Shown here: positions 30,627 to 39,274 of the stretch, piece after piece
Position numbering within the stretch: position 1 is the first letter of the stretch
Layout: each line of letters starts with the position of its first letter
NCBI RefSeq assembly: GCF_003367375.1
Contig: NZ_CP031416.1
Location: 565,501-629,500 of the forward strand
DNA length: 64,000 nt
Origin: Gallaecimonas mangrovi
GTDB taxonomy: Bacteria > Pseudomonadota > Gammaproteobacteria > Enterobacterales > Gallaecimonadaceae
Direction of reading: 5' to 3'
Made by a program: the position numbers and the translations under genes
The notes under the pieces: generated by a model
Seen by the model: only the letters and a program-made list of their open reading frames with translations
What the model was told of the DNA's origin: nothing
The model's database searches: none

Positions 30627-31424
30627 GTGTTACTCATCATCGGAGTTTGCCTGGTACTGGGAGCCATTGCTGGTGTGCTGTCAGGACTACTGGGCATCGG
30701 CGGCGGCTTGGTTATTGTGCCTGCGTTAGCGTTGTTGCTCCCCAAAGTGGGTATCAGCCACCTGTTGGTGATGCCAATGGCTTTAGCCACTTCCCTTGCC
30801 ACCATTTGTGTCACTGGCAGCTCGTCGGTGATGGCGCATCAGCGTCGTGGCTCTGTGCCTTGGCAGCAGGCACGCTGGCTGATCGCCGGCATGATTGTTG
30901 GCGGTCTGTTGGGCGCACAAATTGCCTCGCTAGTCGAAGGTATTTGGTTAAAGCGCTTATTTGCCATTTTTTTGTTTTTCTCTGCCTGGCGAATGCTGTC
31001 ACGCCGCCGCGAGGCCGAGGTCAGCGACCAGTTAAAGCTTTCCAACCCAACGTTGGGTGGGATTAACATTGGCGTTGGTATGCTCTCGTCCATGCTGGGT
31101 ATCGGTGGCGGTACCTTGCTGGTGCCACTGCTGACATTTGCAGGCATGGCCATGAAACAAGCGGTGGCAGCGGCTGCAACTTGCACCCTAGCCGTGGCTG
31201 TTTCTGGCACATTGTCTTATGCCATCAGTGGTATGCATCAGCATCATTTACCTGCCGGTAGCTTGGGATTTCTCTATCTGCCTGCCTTATTGGCCCTATT
31301 ACCAGGGGCATTTTTTATGGCACCTGTTGGTGTTCGCCTTTTGCATAAGGTTTCTGCTCAGAAAGTCAGGTACGGCTTTGCCGTGCTGATGGTGCTGGTG
31401 GGCCTGGAGATGCTTTTAGACTAG
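30627..31424 (+). CDS. TauE/SafE-family membrane permease
   Basis: 265 residues with about eight membrane helices. The two TauE/SafE repeats are clear: LGAIAGVLSGLLGIGGGLVIVP-type sequence near the start and GVGMLSSMLGIGGGTLLVP in the second half. The family moves small anions such as sulfite, sulfoacetate or thiosulfate; the substrate here is not known. I chose GTG 30627, with GGGG at 30617-30620, because an upstream in-frame TTG lies inside ptsP and would add a hydrophilic N-terminus. In E. coli a gene of this family also lies between ptsP and lgt. Confidence 0.85.
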   Translation: MLLIIGVCLVLGAIAGVLSGLLGIGGGLVIVPALALLLPKVGISHLLVMPMALATSLATICVTGSSSVMAHQRRGSVPWQQARWLIAGMIVGGLLGAQIASLVEGIWLKRLFAIFLFFSAWRMLSRRREAEVSDQLKLSNPTLGGINIGVGMLSSMLGIGGGTLLVPLLTFAGMAMKQAVAAAATCTLAVAVSGTLSYAISGMHQHHLPAGSLGFLYLPALLALLPGAFFMAPVGVRLLHKVSAQKVRYGFAVLMVLVGLEMLLD

Positions 31425-31432
31425 GAAGTGAT

Positions 31433-32230
31433 ATGTCCACACCTTTACATTTTCCCGATATCAATCCCATTATTTTTCATATCGGGCCTTTGGCGGTGCG
31501 CTGGTATGGGGTGATGTACCTCATCGGTTTTTTTGCTGCGATGTATTTGGCAAACCGCCGTGCAGACAAACCCGGCTCTGGTTGGGACCGGCAACAAGTA
31601 AGCGACCTGCTGTTTTACAGCTTCCTTGGGGTCATTGTTGGTGGCCGTATCGGCTATGTGATTTTTTATCACTTCGATCTTTTTGAAGCCAACCCGCTGT
31701 ATTTATTCAGGGTTGATGAAGGCGGCATGTCTTTTCACGGCGGTTTGATGGGGGTTGTCACCGCCATGTTGTATTTCGGCCGTAAAACCCAGAAGAAGTT
31801 TTTTACCATTGCCGATTTTGTGGCACCGATGGTGCCGATTGGCTTAGGCATGGGCCGTATTGGTAACTTCATCAATGGCGAGCTTTGGGGCCGGCCCACG
31901 GATTTACCCTGGGGCATGATTTTCCCCACTGGTGGCCCGGTGCCACGCCACCCAAGCCAGCTCTACGAAGCAACCCTTGAAGGCTTGGTGCTGTTTTGTA
32001 TCCTGTGGTGGTATTCCTCTAAGCCAAGGCCACGAGGCCGGATCTCCGGTTTGTTCCTCACCCTTTACGGTATCTTCCGTTGTTTGGTGGAATTTGTACG
32101 TGAACCCGACCCACAACTGGGCGAGCTGGGCGGCTTTATTACCATGGGCCAAGTGCTGTCCATTCCAATGATCATTTTCGGTATCATCCTGCTGTTCTGG
32201 AGCCGTAAGAACAAAGGAGAAATGGCGTGA
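31433..32230 (+). CDS. lgt: Prolipoprotein diacylglyceryl transferase
   Basis: 265 residues, seven predicted membrane helices. It transfers diacylglycerol from phosphatidylglycerol to the lipobox Cys of prolipoproteins. Family motifs: [26 protein letters not shown] and the Lgt signature [14 protein letters not shown]. It overlaps thyA by 4 bases. Confidence 0.97.
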   Translation: MSTPLHFPDINPIIFHIGPLAVRWYGVMYLIGFFAAMYLANRRADKPGSGWDRQQVSDLLFYSFLGVIVGGRIGYVIFYHFDLFEANPLYLFRVDEGGMSFHGGLMGVVTAMLYFGRKTQKKFFTIADFVAPMVPIGLGMGRIGNFINGELWGRPTDLPWGMIFPTGGPVPRHPSQLYEATLEGLVLFCILWWYSSKPRPRGRISGLFLTLYGIFRCLVEFVREPDPQLGELGGFITMGQVLSIPMIIFGIILLFWSRKNKGEMA

Positions 32231-33021
32231 AAAGCTACCTCGAGCTGATGCAAAAGATCCTCGACGAAGGGGCGCAAAAGGCTGACCGTACCGGCACCGG
32301 TACTTTATCGATTTTCGGCCATCAAATGCGCTTTAACCTGCAAGAAGGCTTTCCTTTGGTCACCACAAAAAAATGCCACCTGCGCTCCATTATTCATGAG
32401 CTGCTGTGGTTTCTAAATGGTGACACCAATATCGCTTATTTAAAGGATAACGGCGTTTCCATTTGGGATGAATGGGCCGACGAAAACGGCGATTTAGGGC
32501 CGGTTTATGGTGCTCAGTGGCGAAGCTGGCCTGCGGCCAATGGCCGGCATATAGACCAAATTAGCAAGGTAATGGAGCAGCTGAAAAACGACCCTGACTC
32601 ACGGCGCATTATTGTTTCGGCCTGGAACGTTGGTGAGCTTGAGAATATGGCGTTGGCACCATGCCATGCGTTGTTCCAGTTTTATGTGGCGGACGGCAAG
32701 CTTTCCTGCCAACTTTACCAGCGTAGCTGCGACGTATTTTTGGGGCTGCCGTTTAATATTGCCAGCTATGCACTGCTTACTTACATGATGGCGCAGCAAC
32801 TGGATTTAGAGGTCGGTGATTTTGTCTGGACCGGTGGCGATGTGCATTTGTATAGCAATCACCTGGAACAAACCCGCCTGCAATTGCAGCGCGAGCCTCG
32901 AGCGCTACCAACCCTGAAAATCCTCCGCAAGCCCGCTAGCCTGTTTGATTATCGGTTTGATGATTTCGTCATCGAAGGGTACGACCCTCACCCTCATATC
33001 AAGGCACCGGTTGCCATCTAA
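32227..33021 (+). CDS. thyA: Thymidylate synthase
   Basis: 264 residues, identical length to E. coli, GTG start at 32227 overlapping lgt. The nucleophile is Cys146 in [31 protein letters not shown] and the dUMP-binding region follow. It makes dTMP from dUMP with methylene-tetrahydrofolate. A terminator begins directly after the stop. Confidence 0.98.
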   Translation: MKSYLELMQKILDEGAQKADRTGTGTLSIFGHQMRFNLQEGFPLVTTKKCHLRSIIHELLWFLNGDTNIAYLKDNGVSIWDEWADENGDLGPVYGAQWRSWPAANGRHIDQISKVMEQLKNDPDSRRIIVSAWNVGELENMALAPCHALFQFYVADGKLSCQLYQRSCDVFLGLPFNIASYALLTYMMAQQLDLEVGDFVWTGGDVHLYSNHLEQTRLQLQREPRALPTLKILRKPASLFDYRFDDFVIEGYDPHPHIKAPVAI

Positions 33022-33047
33022 ATAAAGCCGCCAAGCGCGGCTTTATT
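33021..33047 (+). terminator. Rho-independent terminator after thyA
   Basis: AATAAAGCCGC and GCGGCTTTATT, 11-bp arms around CAAGC, followed by TTTT. It ends the rppH-to-thyA run. Confidence 0.9.
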
Positions 33048-33162
33048 TTTTGTTCTACACTTCGGTTTATGTTGAGTTTTTGGTGAGAAGAAAGGGATTT
33101 TACCTAATTAACATCTCCTTTAGTCTTGTCGGATATTAAGCAACCGAGGTGAGTCTGCGCCG

Positions 33163-34341
33163 ATGAAATCTTTTGTCCGTTCGCTATTTACGCCCGACAC
33201 TCGGGGGGGAACCCTGCTTATTTTGGCGGCATTGGTCGCCATGTTACTGGCCAACTCGCCACTCGCCCCTTTTTACGAAAAATGGCTTGCCACTCCGCTG
33301 GCGGTGCAAGCCGGTCCCTTGGTTGTTGATAAGCCTTGGCTGGCCTGGGTCAATGACGGCCTGATGGCCATTTTCTTTTTGTTGATTGGCATTGAGGTCA
33401 AGCACGAAATGGTGAGTGGGGCCTTATCGAGCCCCAAAAAGGCAGTGCTGCCGGTGATCGCCGCTATTGGCGGCATGTTGGCGCCCGCTTTGGTATTTCT
33501 CACCTTAAACTTCTCCGACCCTATCAACCGCCAGGGCTGGGCTATCCCGGCTGCAACCGATATTGCCTTTGCGCTTGGGGTTTTAGCGCTGCTGGGTAAC
33601 CGCGTGCCGCCAGCGCTTAAAGTGTTTTTGTTGGCGCTAGCCATTATTGATGACCTTGGCGTTATCGTTATCATTGCGCTTTTTTACACCAGTGAGCTTT
33701 CAACGCTGAGCCTGGCGGTGGCCGGTGGCGCCATTGCAGTGCTGGTGGCGCTGAACCTGTTAAATGTAAAACGGCTGCTTCCTTACTTGTTGGTGGGGGC
33801 TGTGCTTTGGGTCAGTGTGCTGAAATCGGGTGTTCACGCTACCTTGGCGGGCGTCATTATTGGCTTTTTAATTCCCCATCAGGTGGGCAAAGACAAACCG
33901 GCGCACCGTTTAGAAGAGGCGTTGTCGGAATACACCGCTATTTTGATTCTGCCGCTCTTTGCCCTGGCAAATGCCGGTGTTTCACTCAAAGGACTTAGCA
34001 TTGATAGCCTGCTGGCACCGCTGCCGCTGGGTATTATGCTGGGGCTTTTTGTCGGTAAGCCGCTTGGCGTCTTTACCGCCACTTGGTTAGCGGTCAAAGC
34101 CGGTATGGCGTCACTTCCGCAACACACCAACTGGAAACAAATTTTTGCGTTAGCGGTGCTCTGTGGCATTGGCTTTACCATGTCGATGTTTATCGCCTCT
34201 TTGGCGTATCAACATGAGCATGTCATTTATGACACCTATTCAAGGCTGGGTATTTTGGCGGGTTCTTGCTGCGCAGCTATTATTGGTTATTTGTTAATGA
34301 AACGTAGTCTGACATCGGACCAATCGGAGGTATCCTCATGA
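33163..34341 (+). CDS. nhaA: Na+/H+ antiporter NhaA
   Basis: 392 residues, 12 membrane helices expected. The functional Asp pair is in [12 protein letters not shown] and the pH-sensor/translocation regions around [17 protein letters not shown] are conserved. NhaA expels Na+ using the proton gradient at alkaline pH and high salt. The next gene starts inside its stop (ATGA) and nhaR follows, so all three are likely one operon. Confidence 0.97.
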   Translation: MKSFVRSLFTPDTRGGTLLILAALVAMLLANSPLAPFYEKWLATPLAVQAGPLVVDKPWLAWVNDGLMAIFFLLIGIEVKHEMVSGALSSPKKAVLPVIAAIGGMLAPALVFLTLNFSDPINRQGWAIPAATDIAFALGVLALLGNRVPPALKVFLLALAIIDDLGVIVIIALFYTSELSTLSLAVAGGAIAVLVALNLLNVKRLLPYLLVGAVLWVSVLKSGVHATLAGVIIGFLIPHQVGKDKPAHRLEEALSEYTAILILPLFALANAGVSLKGLSIDSLLAPLPLGIMLGLFVGKPLGVFTATWLAVKAGMASLPQHTNWKQIFALAVLCGIGFTMSMFIASLAYQHEHVIYDTYSRLGILAGSCCAAIIGYLLMKRSLTSDQSEVSS

Positions 34342-34709
34342 AAATCAAGTTGATACTCTGCTTGCTTCTGTCTCCTTTGGCTATGGCGCAAGAGCCCTTG
34401 TCGCATTTTGAAGAGGTTTGCGTTGGCCAACAGCAGTCGCAGCGTTGCCGTGACTACCTGGTTGGGGTAGTTGATGGGGTCATTATGCAAAACCAAAGCA
34501 ACAGCTCGACCAAATCGGGTTTTGTCGACAGAGCCAAGTCGCAGCGCATCGGGGTGCGGCTGGATTACCTGCATAGCCGGCTCTGCGAAACACCCGACCC
34601 AGATAAAAATCAACTTCTTGCTGAGCTGAAAACCGAGATCAAAGATGCCGGTATTCAGTCTGAGCAAGATCTTCTTAACTATTTGAATAAGGCATTCAGT
34701 TGTCAGTGA
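34338..34709 (+). CDS. Secreted Rap1a/Tai-like protein in the nhaA-nhaR operon
   Basis: 123 residues. A signal peptide ([17 protein letters not shown]) is followed by a small Cys-containing domain. [15 protein letters not shown], a central Cys ([16 protein letters not shown]) and a final [11 protein letters not shown] reproduce the spacing of the Rap1a/Tai fold. That fold is best known for type VI amidase immunity proteins but is common in orphan periplasmic proteins. No type VI effector lies nearby, so an immunity role is not supported. It overlaps nhaA by 4 bases and ends 1 base before nhaR. Confidence 0.65.
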   Translation: MKIKLILCLLLSPLAMAQEPLSHFEEVCVGQQQSQRCRDYLVGVVDGVIMQNQSNSSTKSGFVDRAKSQRIGVRLDYLHSRLCETPDPDKNQLLAELKTEIKDAGIQSEQDLLNYLNKAFSCQ

Positions 34710-34710
34710 T

Positions 34711-35610
34711 ATGGCGCACCTGAACTATAACCACCTTTATTATTTTTGGATGCTGGTCCGCAAAGGCTCCTTGGCCGCGGCTTCAGAGGCCTTGTGTGTT
34801 ACGCCGCAGACCATTTCCGGCCAGCTAAAACTGCTGGAAGGGCGAATGGGACCGCTGCTGACCAAAAGGGGCCGCCGTCTGGATACAACCGAACTGGGTC
34901 GCATGGTGTTTCGTTACGCCGACCGCATGTTTAACCTTTCCTATGAGCTCATCGATATTCTCGACTATCAGCAGCACGAGTCGGTGCGGTTTGATGTGGG
35001 GGTTGCCGATGCCTTGTCCAAATGGGTGGTCGCGCAATTACTGCGGGTAGCTTCGCCCCCGGATATGGAAGTGGCGCTGAGTTGTTATGAGTCGCGCCAC
35101 GAGCTGCTGCTTGATGAACTAAAGAGCCACAAGCTGGACATGATTGTCTCGGACTGCCCCATTGATTCGGCGGCGGAGCCTGGCCTGCATTCCAGGGCTA
35201 TTGCCGATTACTCGCTGGCCTTTTTCTGCCGCGACAAGCTTACCCAGCCATTTCCAGCTTGTTTGGAAGAAAGGCCTTTGCTGCTGCCCAGCCGCAAAAC
35301 AGCCGTGGGCCGTGAGCTTAAAAGCTGGCTGGACGAGCAGGGCCTTAACCCTACCATTGGCGGTGAGTTCGACGATTCTGGCTTGATGCAAGCCTTTGGC
35401 GCCGTGGGCCGCGAGATCTTTGTGGCACCGGCGGTAAACAATGCCCAGTTCGAGCAGCAATTTGGCGTGCATTGCCTGGGACAGGCCGATGAAATCAAAG
35501 AACGGTATTACGTGATTTTTGCCGAAAGGATGATTCAGCATCCGGCGGTTGCCAGATTGTGTAACCTTGAGCCGGAAGCGCTGCGGTTCCAGCGCTTCTT
35601 TGATAATTAA
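34711..35610 (+). CDS. nhaR: LysR-type regulator NhaR
   Basis: 299 residues. The N-terminal winged helix (NYNHLYYFWMLVRKGSLAAAS, with TPQTISGQLKLLEGR as the recognition region) is typical of NhaR, which activates nhaA in response to Na+. The C-terminal effector domain is full length. E. coli has nhaA-nhaR adjacent; here a small gene is inserted between them. Confidence 0.92.
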   Translation: MAHLNYNHLYYFWMLVRKGSLAAASEALCVTPQTISGQLKLLEGRMGPLLTKRGRRLDTTELGRMVFRYADRMFNLSYELIDILDYQQHESVRFDVGVADALSKWVVAQLLRVASPPDMEVALSCYESRHELLLDELKSHKLDMIVSDCPIDSAAEPGLHSRAIADYSLAFFCRDKLTQPFPACLEERPLLLPSRKTAVGRELKSWLDEQGLNPTIGGEFDDSGLMQAFGAVGREIFVAPAVNNAQFEQQFGVHCLGQADEIKERYYVIFAERMIQHPAVARLCNLEPEALRFQRFFDN

Positions 35611-35635
35611 AAAGGCCCCGCGTGGGGCCTTTTTT
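35609..35635. terminator. Bidirectional terminator between nhaR and the OlsF-like gene
   Basis: AAAAGGCCCC, GCGT loop, GGGGCCTTTTTT, with A and T runs on both sides, placed between two convergent genes. Confidence 0.9.
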
Positions 35636-37331
35636 ACGGCTTGTGGCAGTCGATATAGCGGGCCCTGCGGGCCGTTTTTAACTGGCTGACATCCACCAGC
35701 ACCAAGCCATCTACACAGTCGCCAAAGTCTGGGTCGACACCGAAATCCAAAAACTTCACGCCACCGGGTTCGCACAGCTCGGCGTATTGTTTATAGAGGG
35801 TCGGTACGCTTACGCCCATGCTGGCAAGCTTGTCTTTAAGCAAGGTGAAATCGTGCTTGTAATCATCACCTTTAAAGGTTTCGGTTAAGGCGGCAAGGGT
35901 CTGGGCGTCTAGCTGATAAGGCGTGTGGTGGTGAGTGCTGAGGTTATCTTGGCCAAAGTAGGCGCGATAGAAATACACCATCAGGTCCCGCGCTGCCGGT
36001 GGGAAGTTAGCTGACAATGATACCGGCCCAAACAGGTAGCGGTATTGCGGGTGTTGGGCGAGGAAGGCGCCGATGCCTAGCCACAAATAGTCCAGTGCCC
36101 GTTTGCCCCAGTAGGCCGGTTGTACAAAACTGCGGCCAAGCTCCAGCCCTTGCGCCAAGATGGGGTCCATGTCCTGGCCGTAATCAAAGAGGGTGTGGCT
36201 ATAAAGGCCTTCTCGGCCCAAGCCGTTGGCATCGGCCAGGCGATAGGCGCCAGCTATCTCTAAGCGTTTCGGGTCCCACAGCACTAGGTGCAAGTAATGA
36301 ACGTCAAATTCGTCAACATCACGGCGCCGGCCTGTGCCTTCGCCTACGGCGCGAAAGGCCACTTCCCTTAGCCGGCCAATCTCCCGCATCAAAGGGCAAT
36401 CGGGCTGGTAGTGATAAAGATGAATTTGCATGTCATCGGGGGTTTGCCCCAACAGCTGACAGTGGCCCAATACTTCAAGCAGCACTTGCCGGTCTTCACG
36501 GGACGCAATAGCGGTTTCGGTTTTAAAGGGCAGGCGCTTATGGCTGCCTAAGCGGTACAGGTGCTTTTTAAAGAGTTTGACCTGGGTGCGCTTTGGCAAG
36601 GCCTGAATGCTTTCCAGCTGGCTTTGCGGAATAAGCTCGCCAATATGCACCTGCAGCTTTTTATGGCGATGACGAAACATTTCTTGGACCAAAAGTCCCG
36701 TCGCCAAGGGTTTATAAAGCATCGAGGTAGAGTAAAACAGCGCCGAGTTTCTGGCCTCTAGGCGAATGGGCAGTATCGGTGCTTTGCTTTGCCGGGCTAG
36801 GCGCAAAAAGCCGCTACGCCAGCGGGTATCGCGCACGCCTTGGGGGCGAAGCCGTGATACTTCGCCCGATGGGAAAATAATCACGGCTTGATTCTGATGG
36901 AGGCATTCTTGTATGCCTTGGAACTGGCTTTTGTGGGTGCTGCCCGCCATGTTGTTGACCGGGCAGAGCATTGAGCGCAGTGGCTCAAGCTCACTTAGCA
37001 CCGCATTGGCTACCACTTTTACATCGCGGCGCACTTCACTCACCAGTTTGAGTAGCGCTAAGCCGTCTAAGGTGCCAATGGGGTGGTTAGCAATGATCAC
37101 CACCCGGCCGGTAGCGGGAATACGCTCCTTTTCCCGGTCGGCAACCTGATAGGAAAAGTCAAAGTAGTTAAGGACCTCTTCAACAAAATCGAGGCCTTTG
37201 GCGTGCCGATGTTGCTGCTCAAAGTCTTTAAACTCTTTCTCTTTGAGCAGTTGGCGCAGCATCGGCGTCAGCGCTTTTTTATAAGGGAGTTGCGGGAAGT
37301 GGCGTTCCAGTACATTTTCGACTGTGAACAT
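35634..37331 (-). CDS. olsF: OlsF-like bifunctional acyltransferase (ornithine lipid synthase)
   Basis: 565 residues from ATG 37331 (MFTVENVLERHFPQ), preferred over an upstream in-frame start in Arg/Pro-rich sequence. The N-terminal half is a PlsC-like O-acyltransferase, with its catalytic His/Asp motif as NHPIGTLDG and the second motif FPSGEVSRLRP. The C-terminal half is a GNAT-type N-acyltransferase (FRAVGEGTGRRRDVDEFD, LELGRSFVQPAYWG, LFGPVSLSA). This OlsA-like plus OlsB-like order is that of OlsF. Known OlsF enzymes make ornithine lipids in two steps, N-acylating ornithine and then O-acylating the product. Assignment is by architecture and could be another amino acid lipid. Confidence 0.75.
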   Translation of the reverse strand: MFTVENVLERHFPQLPYKKALTPMLRQLLKEKEFKDFEQQHRHAKGLDFVEEVLNYFDFSYQVADREKERIPATGRVVIIANHPIGTLDGLALLKLVSEVRRDVKVVANAVLSELEPLRSMLCPVNNMAGSTHKSQFQGIQECLHQNQAVIIFPSGEVSRLRPQGVRDTRWRSGFLRLARQSKAPILPIRLEARNSALFYSTSMLYKPLATGLLVQEMFRHRHKKLQVHIGELIPQSQLESIQALPKRTQVKLFKKHLYRLGSHKRLPFKTETAIASREDRQVLLEVLGHCQLLGQTPDDMQIHLYHYQPDCPLMREIGRLREVAFRAVGEGTGRRRDVDEFDVHYLHLVLWDPKRLEIAGAYRLADANGLGREGLYSHTLFDYGQDMDPILAQGLELGRSFVQPAYWGKRALDYLWLGIGAFLAQHPQYRYLFGPVSLSANFPPAARDLMVYFYRAYFGQDNLSTHHHTPYQLDAQTLAALTETFKGDDYKHDFTLLKDKLASMGVSVPTLYKQYAELCEPGGVKFLDFGVDPDFGDCVDGLVLVDVSQLKTARRARYIDCHKP

Positions 37332-37421
37332 AGCAAGGGTCCTGTCGGCTGATACTGGCCTCAGCCTAGGGACCCAATGTGGCGCCAAGTTAACAATTTG
37401 GTTGCGATTTGGTGACGGTGG

Positions 37422-38207
37422 TTAAGCCGCGCTCACCAAACTCTCAGCGCCACTTTGTGCCAGCACTTTTTGTGTTTCCGCCCAGTGAATAAGGCTAAGT
37501 TCGCCGCAGGGCTTTTCGGCAATAAACGAACAGGAGTCCACAAAATCGCCGGTGTTGAGGTAGAGCAGCCCTTCGCAATGCTCCAACGCCGGTTGATGAA
37601 TATGGCCAAGAATGACGCCATCACAACCCGCCTGTTTAGCGGCAGCAATGGCTGCCTGCCGGTAGCGGTTAATGGCTGCTTGCGCTTTGCCTATTCGCCG
37701 CTTGAGATAGCCGGCTAACGACCAGTAGGGTAACCCTAATCGCCGGCGCAAACCCTGGCAGAGCCGGTTTAGCCACATTAAAACGTCATAACCTAGGTTA
37801 CCTATCAGGGTTTCGAAGCGCCCCAGGCATACCGCTGCGTCAAACTCATCACCGTGGGTAAGTAGCAGCACCCGGCCATCTTTTAAGGTGTGCCTGCCGC
37901 GGCGTGCCAGGGCCAGATTATTAAGGCTTTTGCCACAAAAACGGCGCAGCGGCGCATCGTGATTGCCCGGAATATAAAGAAGGTGAGTGCCGTTCGCTGC
38001 CAGGCGCTCTAGCTCCAGCAGCACCTGGGAATGGCTAGCAGGCCAGTGACTGCGTTTGCTCATCGCCCACAGATCAATAACATCTCCAAGCAGATATAGC
38101 TTGTCGCAGTGCAGGTTTTTGAGCAGGGCAACCAAGTAGTCGGCCTTACAGTCTTTACTGCCCAAGTGCAGATCAGACAAAAATACCGCGCGGTAGTGTG
38201 GGTGCAT
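37422..38207 (-). CDS. Metallophosphoesterase, LpxH-like (UDP-2,3-diacylglucosamine hydrolase type)
   Basis: 261 residues from ATG 38207 with GGAGAG upstream; an in-frame GTG at 38225 precedes that site and is less likely. Calcineurin-like metal motifs occur in order: SDLHLGS, LLGDVIDLW, PGNHDAP, THGDEFD and LGHIHQP. This fits LpxH-type enzymes that cleave UDP-2,3-diacylglucosamine in lipid A synthesis. However the spacing is closer to the LpxH2 group, whose members are not all proven. It sits beside the OlsF-like gene on the same strand. Confidence 0.7.
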   Translation of the reverse strand: MHPHYRAVFLSDLHLGSKDCKADYLVALLKNLHCDKLYLLGDVIDLWAMSKRSHWPASHSQVLLELERLAANGTHLLYIPGNHDAPLRRFCGKSLNNLALARRGRHTLKDGRVLLLTHGDEFDAAVCLGRFETLIGNLGYDVLMWLNRLCQGLRRRLGLPYWSLAGYLKRRIGKAQAAINRYRQAAIAAAKQAGCDGVILGHIHQPALEHCEGLLYLNTGDFVDSCSFIAEKPCGELSLIHWAETQKVLAQSGAESLVSAA

Positions 38208-38216
38208 GACGAGCTC

Positions 38217-38234
38217 TCCGAACACGAGTTCGGA
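38217..38234. repeat. Perfect inverted repeat upstream of the LpxH-like gene
   Basis: TCCGAAC, ACGA, GTTCGGA: 7-bp perfect arms just upstream of the start at 38207, in the region where a repressor or activator could act on this gene or on divergent hlyU (start 38447). Confidence 0.35.
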
Positions 38235-38446
38235 AACTCAGGCTAGGTAACAGCGATGACATTTCCCTGACGATAGTGTGACTGTTCAGTTAAAAACCGC
38301 CGCAAGCCCGTAAAAATAGCCGGTTTGCGTTAAAGATTCAGTCAAGCTTCAGCTAATTCGCGGTTAACTTAGACGCTGTCTGATGCACAGTTGGACGTTT
38401 AACTTGCATTAGATTTTACGTTGGCTATTCAGAAGGAGACGTTGCT

Positions 38447-38758
38447 ATGACGTATTGCAGTGAGAGCTTAGTGGATGAGGCGACCCCTGCCGTTACCCTG
38501 CTGAAGGCCATGGCCAACGAGAGGCGCTTGTGCATTCTCAAAAACCTACAGCAAGGGGAATTGTCGGTGGGAGAGCTGAACGATAGGCTCAACCTCAGTC
38601 AATCCGCCCTTTCTCAACATCTGGCGTGGTTACGCCGAGATGGACTGGTTCGGACGCGCAAGGAAGCTCAGACCGTTTTCTATTCGTTACAGAGTGACGA
38701 GGCGGAAAGGGTCATCGAACTGTTGGACAGGCTGTTCAGTACTAACGTAAGTGCCTAA
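38447..38758 (+). CDS. hlyU: ArsR/SmtB-family regulator, HlyU-like
   Basis: 103 residues. LLKAMANERRLCILKNL, ELSVGELNDRLNLSQSALSQ and HLAWLRRDGLVRTRKEAQ closely follow Vibrio HlyU, and the length matches. Vibrio HlyU derepresses haemolysin/RTX toxin genes by antagonising H-NS and responds to thiol redox state. No toxin gene lies here, so its targets are elsewhere. Metal-binding Cys clusters of ArsR/SmtB sensors are absent; Cys residues are seen near the N-terminus (YCSES) and in LCILKNL. AAGGAG at 38433-38438 is the ribosome-binding site. It is convergent with rpsT. Confidence 0.8.
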   Translation: MTYCSESLVDEATPAVTLLKAMANERRLCILKNLQQGELSVGELNDRLNLSQSALSQHLAWLRRDGLVRTRKEAQTVFYSLQSDEAERVIELLDRLFSTNVSA

Positions 38759-38762
38759 AAGT

Positions 38763-38790
38763 AAAAAAACCGGCGAAAGCCGGTTTTTTT
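38763..38790. terminator. Bidirectional terminator between hlyU and rpsT
   Basis: AAAAAAACCGGC, GAAA loop, GCCGGTTTTTTT, a near-symmetric hairpin with A and T runs between two convergent genes. Confidence 0.92.
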
Positions 38791-38812
38791 ATGGAGCTCA
38801 GTAAGCGTGACC

Positions 38813-39073
38813 TTACAGGGCGTTGATCTGCGCGTTGAGGCGAGCCTTGTGGCGAGCCGCAGCGTTTTTGTGGATCAGGCCTTTGGCTGCCATGCGATCG
38901 ATGATCGGTTGGGCAGCGGTGAAAGCTTCTTGAGCAATAGCTTTGTCGCCAGTGGCAATAGCAGCACGTACTTTCTTAACGAAGGTGCGCAGCATGGAAC
39001 GGCGGCTGGCGTTGTGCTGACGACGCTTCTCAGCCTGGATCGCGCGCTTCTTCGCAGACTTGATGTTAGCCAA
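38813..39073 (-). CDS. rpsT: 30S ribosomal protein S20
   Basis: 86 residues. The start is TTG at 39073, preceded by AGGAG at 39080-39084 on the minus strand; E. coli rpsT also uses UUG, and the rare start is part of S20 autoregulation there. [20 protein letters not shown] and the Lys/Arg/Ala-rich helices are diagnostic. Divergent from murJ. Confidence 0.97.
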   Translation of the reverse strand: MANIKSAKKRAIQAEKRRQHNASRRSMLRTFVKKVRAAIATGDKAIAQEAFTAAQPIIDRMAAKGLIHKNAAARHKARLNAQINAL

Positions 39074-39119
39074 GGTCTAACTCCTAAAATCGGTAGGTCC
39101 AATAGTAAAAAGGCCACGG

Positions 39120-39148
39120 AATATGCCCGTTATGGGCGCCATTGTCAA
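39120..39148 (-). promoter_or_regulatory. Strong sigma-70 promoter for rpsT
   Basis: On the minus strand, TTGACA (39148-39143) and CATATT (39125-39120) with a 17-bp spacer, about 45 bp before the start codon. Confidence 0.75.
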
Positions 39149-39274
39149 TCAAATAGCGCATTTTTTGCGCCACCGTTCATGCGTTGGCATCCGTGGTCAA
39201 CAGCGATAAGATGGCGCGCATTCTACCAGAATTCCAGCCGCCGCCTACAGGCTTTTCTTCAATAGGGACACCCT

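Noticed and set aside
34338-34709. Type VI secretion immunity gene
   Set aside because: The Rap1a/Tai-like pattern alone is not enough; no amidase effector, hcp, vgrG or PAAR gene is near.
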